A stretch of 64,000 nucleotides of DNA from Candidatus Gastranaerophilales bacterium. Its GTDB lineage: Bacteria > Cyanobacteriota > Vampirovibrionia > Gastranaerophilales > Gastranaerophilaceae. Both the position numbers and the translations under genes were made by a program. This document shows, in pieces, positions 61,449 to 64,000 of the stretch (position 1 is the first letter of the stretch; the number at the start of each line of letters is the position of its first letter). The notes beneath the pieces were generated by a model. The model had not been told where the DNA came from. It saw nothing but the letters and a program-made list of their open reading frames with translations, and ran no database searches. Location of the stretch: NCBI GenBank assembly GCA_944325025.1, contig CALUYN010000002.1:1-64000 (forward strand), read 5' to 3'.

Positions 61449-62618
61449 ATGCCGGAATTAGCAAGACAACAATACAATAATCGCTATTCGCAATACACTT
61501 ACCCGCGCCAAACAACATTTACGCGTACAAATACTCAAAAACGTCCTGTTTATATTAAACGTCAGGCTGATAAAAAGAAAATTGAGCGCAACTATTTTAT
61601 TCACAGAATTGTTTCAGTTGCAGTTGTTGCAATGCTAGGATTTTCAGTTCTTCCGTACGGGTTTAATAAAGTAACAAAGTTTATGCTCAACCCTACTCCA
61701 TATAAAAATGTTAAAGCGGATTATCAGCAGCTTCTTTTCCCGACATCAAACTACCTTGCAAACCACTGGTTTTTAGGACAAAGATCTTTGGAAGGCGCAG
61801 AGGCGAAAAAACCTCAAATGACCTCTTTAACAGAAAATTCAAGGCTTTCAGGGCTTGAAAATCAGCTGAAAAATCTCGCCTCAATGTATCCGTCAATACA
61901 CCCGTCTGTATACGTTTGGGATTATGAAACCGGAAATTACGCAGATATTAACGCAGATGAGATTTTCCCCACCGCAAGTATTATAAAACTGCCGGTGCTT
62001 GTACAGCTTTTCCGTTCAATTGAAAAAAATCAGCTTACTATTTATGATGAAATGCCTTTGACTGAATACTACAGAACAGAAGGCTCCGGCAGTCTGCAAT
62101 TCAAGGCTGCAAATTCAAAATATTCAATTGATACCCTCGCCCGTATGATGATTACGGAATCTGATAACTCTGCAACAAATATGATTATGTCAAAACTCGG
62201 GGCTATGCCGGATATCAATTCAGGTATACGAGAATGGGGACTGAAACACACTTACGTTCAAACCTGGCTTCCCGATTTAGGCGGCACAAATCATTCAACA
62301 GCGCGTGATATGGCTACAATTCTTTATAATATAGACAACCCAAACTTTTTAAGCACAACTTCACGCGAAAAAATATTTGACTATATGGGACATGTTCACA
62401 ACAACCGTCTTATTGCAGCAGGTTTGCCATCAGGAGCCAACTTCCTTCATAAAACAGGCGATATCGGAAAAATGCTCGGAGATGCAGGAATTGTTTACGC
62501 CCCGAACGGTAAAAAATATATTGTCGTAATTTTTGCTAACCGCCCACACAACTCGCCTCTGGGTAAAGAATTTATTGTTAAAGCTTCTGAAATAATCTAT
62601 AACAACATGGTGTACTAA
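61449..62618 (+). CDS. Membrane-anchored beta-lactamase/DD-peptidase-fold serine hydrolase
   Basis: 389 aa. Basic cytoplasmic tail (~50), one TM (VSVAVVAMLGFSVLPYGF), then a class A beta-lactamase-like domain: PTASIIKLPVLVQLF (SxxK), TESDNSATNMI (SDN), HKTGDIGKMLGDAG (KTG). I do not see the ExxLN (Glu166) motif of true class A lactamases, so hydrolysis of beta-lactams is not assured; cell-wall modification is as likely. Overlaps nothing; ldpA starts one base after its stop. Confidence 0.82.
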   Translation: MPELARQQYNNRYSQYTYPRQTTFTRTNTQKRPVYIKRQADKKKIERNYFIHRIVSVAVVAMLGFSVLPYGFNKVTKFMLNPTPYKNVKADYQQLLFPTSNYLANHWFLGQRSLEGAEAKKPQMTSLTENSRLSGLENQLKNLASMYPSIHPSVYVWDYETGNYADINADEIFPTASIIKLPVLVQLFRSIEKNQLTIYDEMPLTEYYRTEGSGSLQFKAANSKYSIDTLARMMITESDNSATNMIMSKLGAMPDINSGIREWGLKHTYVQTWLPDLGGTNHSTARDMATILYNIDNPNFLSTTSREKIFDYMGHVHNNRLIAAGLPSGANFLHKTGDIGKMLGDAGIVYAPNGKKYIVVIFANRPHNSPLGKEFIVKASEIIYNNMVY

Positions 62619-62619
62619 G

Positions 62620-63549
62620 ATGCTAAAGGAGCTTTTAGACAACAGAAAATGTTTTAAGCTTGTATGCGGTGCAGGCAATGAAGACCCTATCGAGGTAGAA
62701 AAACTCGTTGCTTTATACTCAGCCGCAGGGTGTAAATTTTTTGACCTGTCTGCAAAACCTGACATTGTTGACGCTGCAAAACGGGGGCTCCAAGGACGGG
62801 AAGGTTATTTCTGCGTAAGTGTCGGGATTAAAGGCGACCCGCACATAAGAAAATCACAAATAGATTATGAAAAATGCTCCGGCTGCCACAAGTGTGAAGA
62901 AATTTGCCCGCAAAAAGCTATTAGACACTGTAAAGTGCTCGCAGCCCGCTGCATCGGCTGCGGGAGATGTTATTCCGTATGCAAACACGGTGCAATTTCT
63001 TTCAGGGAAGAAAATTTAGACCTTAAAGAAGTTCTTTTGCCCTTAATTGAAAAAGGAATTGACTGCATAGAACTTCATGCAATGAGTGAAAATATTGATG
63101 AAGCACTTGAAAAATGGGCTACAATAAATGAAATCTACGATGGTATGCTCAGTATCTGCACAGCCCGCGGGAATTTGAGCGACGAAAAAATGCTTGAACT
63201 TATCACAAAAATGACGGAAAACCGCAAACCGTATTCTACAATAGTTCAGGCGGACGGATTTCCAATGAGCGGGGGCAAAGATGACTACAAAACAACTCTG
63301 CAGGCTGTTGCAACAGCAGAAATAGTGCAGAACGCGAAGCTACCTGTTTATATAATGCTTTCAGGCGGCACAAATTCAAAAACCGCAGAACTTGCTAAAA
63401 TGTGCTCTATAAATTACAACGGTATTGCTGTTGGTAGTTTTGCAAGAAAAATCGTTAGACAATATATCGAAAGAGAAGATTTTTTAAGAAACAAATATGC
63501 GTTTGACGACGCTGTTAATATCGCCAAAAATCTTATTCAATCTCTTTAA
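62620..63549 (+). CDS. ldpA: LdpA-like bis-[4Fe-4S] protein (circadian input-type, cyanobacterial)
   Basis: 309 aa. An N-terminal barrel-like part (FKLVCGAGNEDP..EVEKLVALYSAAG), then two ferredoxin-type clusters, C86-C89-C92-C96 (CSGCHKCEEICPQKAI) and C111-C114-C117-C121 (CIGCGRCYSVCKHGAI), then the LdpA C-terminal barrel (YIMLSGGTNSKTAELA, NGIAVGSFAR). LdpA in Synechococcus carries redox information to the Kai clock. No kai or photosystem genes are visible, so here a clock role is unlikely. Directly after the beta-lactamase-fold gene. Confidence 0.85.
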   Translation: MLKELLDNRKCFKLVCGAGNEDPIEVEKLVALYSAAGCKFFDLSAKPDIVDAAKRGLQGREGYFCVSVGIKGDPHIRKSQIDYEKCSGCHKCEEICPQKAIRHCKVLAARCIGCGRCYSVCKHGAISFREENLDLKEVLLPLIEKGIDCIELHAMSENIDEALEKWATINEIYDGMLSICTARGNLSDEKMLELITKMTENRKPYSTIVQADGFPMSGGKDDYKTTLQAVATAEIVQNAKLPVYIMLSGGTNSKTAELAKMCSINYNGIAVGSFARKIVRQYIEREDFLRNKYAFDDAVNIAKNLIQSL

Positions 63550-63754
63550 AATATCCGCCTGATGCAAGCATAAATATTGCATTAATCCTGTTAACAGCGC
63601 CTATTTTACTTAATACTGACGAAACATGATGCTTTACTGTATGGCGGCTTATGTGTAACATTTCACCTATTTCCGGATTTGTATAACCTTCTTTTAATAA
63701 GTTGATAACCTTTTTTTCGGTTTCAGTAAATTTAGTAGTTGTACTGTAGACCAT
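63533..63754 (-). CDS. Stand-alone LuxR/GerE-type HTH protein
   Basis: 73 aa, GerE HTH only: FTETEKKVINLLKEGYTNPE, IGEMLHISRHTVKHHVSSVLSKI, NRINAIFMLA. Overlaps ldpA by 17 bp, tail to tail, like the similar gene at lepA. AAAGGAA lies before the ATG. Target unknown. Confidence 0.85.
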   Translation of the reverse strand: MVYSTTTKFTETEKKVINLLKEGYTNPEIGEMLHISRHTVKHHVSSVLSKIGAVNRINAIFMLASGGYFKEIE

Positions 63755-63855
63755 TAATTGTTTCCTTTTACTTAATAAAAATATACTGCTGATATATCTA
63801 ATAATATTAGTACCATTTAGTAATTATTTAGTCAAGAATTTATAATAAGTTAATC

Positions 63856-64000
63856 ATGATGAATAACAACGCTTATAAAAAACTTGGTGCGAAAATAGCG
63901 TATCTAAGAAAAAGTAAACGGTATTCTCAGGAAAAGTTAGCAGAAAAAACAGACATAAGTGAAATCTATATGGGACAAATTGAAAGAGGCGAAGCAAATC
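63856..64000 (+). CDS. Xre-family HTH regulator, truncated by the window edge
   Basis: From ATG 63856 or 63859 (MNNNAYKKLG): AKIAYLRKSKRYSQEKLAEKT, then DISEIYMGQIERGEAN, the HTH_3 recognition region. TATAAT at 63841-63846. Continues past the window. Confidence 0.85.
   Translation, partial: MMNNNAYKKLGAKIAYLRKSKRYSQEKLAEKTDISEIYMGQIERGEAN

Noticed and set aside
1..64000. CRISPR arrays, tRNA or rRNA genes, prophage
   Set aside because: No regularly spaced direct repeats, cloverleaf sequences or phage structural genes were found by reading.

Overview
The window looks like a chromosome segment of a non-photosynthetic relative of Cyanobacteria, most likely the Vampirovibrionia/Melainabacteria (order Gastranaerophilales). 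This is inference from four things: AT-rich DNA; a cyanobacterial-style principal sigma factor; an LdpA homologue (a Fe-S protein known from the cyanobacterial clock input pathway) with no photosynthesis genes nearby; and SLH-domain and prepilin-like proteins with the leader FTLAEVLITLGIIGVVAAM. No tRNA, rRNA, CRISPR array, insertion sequence with a transposase, or prophage was seen.

Layout. 0-5 kb: start of der, a XerD-type recombinase, a secreted small protein, aroC, then a cluster of DnaA-box-like 9-mers and an AT-rich stretch directly before dnaN, which is a good candidate for oriC. 5-10 kb: recJ and an endonuclease IV-like gene, with a ~380-bp repeat in inverted orientation on either side, plus two related small proteins. 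10-20 kb: small Xre regulators, a stand-alone IENR1/NUMOD-type protein, metG, a GT-C glycosyltransferase-like membrane protein, a prepilin gene whose 5' end is displaced by repeats and preceded by a G10 tract, aroB-aroK and ctpA. 20-27 kb: dnaG-rpoD, a receiver-histidine kinase hybrid, lepA and a small LuxR-type regulator. 27-36 kb: accessory region with two small genes bounded by the same inverted repeat, a BioD-like protein with a degenerate P-loop, a TM/coiled-coil/GHKL-ATPase/HELSH protein, and prmC. 36-43 kb: tolC divergent from marR-emrA-emrB-emrB, a tripartite drug exporter. 43-52 kb: DUF4145-like and TrmB-like proteins, tdk, a Cys-rich SLH protein, an amino-acid-binding lipoprotein, and an EndoQ gene joined out of frame to a UvrD helicase at an A10 run. 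52-64 kb: cupin and hydrolase, a lone receiver, DciA-like, nrnA and a YihY-family gene, a MNT/HEPN pair whose HEPN half is broken by a repeat, rseP, a second prepilin, speE, a HIT protein, a beta-lactamase-fold protein, ldpA, a LuxR-type regulator and a truncated Xre gene.

Two window-wide patterns stand out. First, most long intergenic gaps are mosaics of several families of short palindromic repeats. They reach into gene ends (xerD, dciA, the ORF before prmC), interrupt the HEPN gene, and sit between the promoter and body of a prepilin gene. Second, at least a dozen genes have a -10-like hexamer (TANNNT) exactly six or seven bases before their ATG and no Shine-Dalgarno sequence, which suggests that leaderless transcription is common here.

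Roles. Replication and repair genes are unusually concentrated (oriC candidate, dnaN, dnaG, DciA-like, recJ, endonuclease IV-like, EndoQ-UvrD). The rest is envelope biology (TolC/Emr exporter, SLH protein, prepilins, RseP, CtpA) and core metabolism (aroB, aroK, aroC, speE, tdk).
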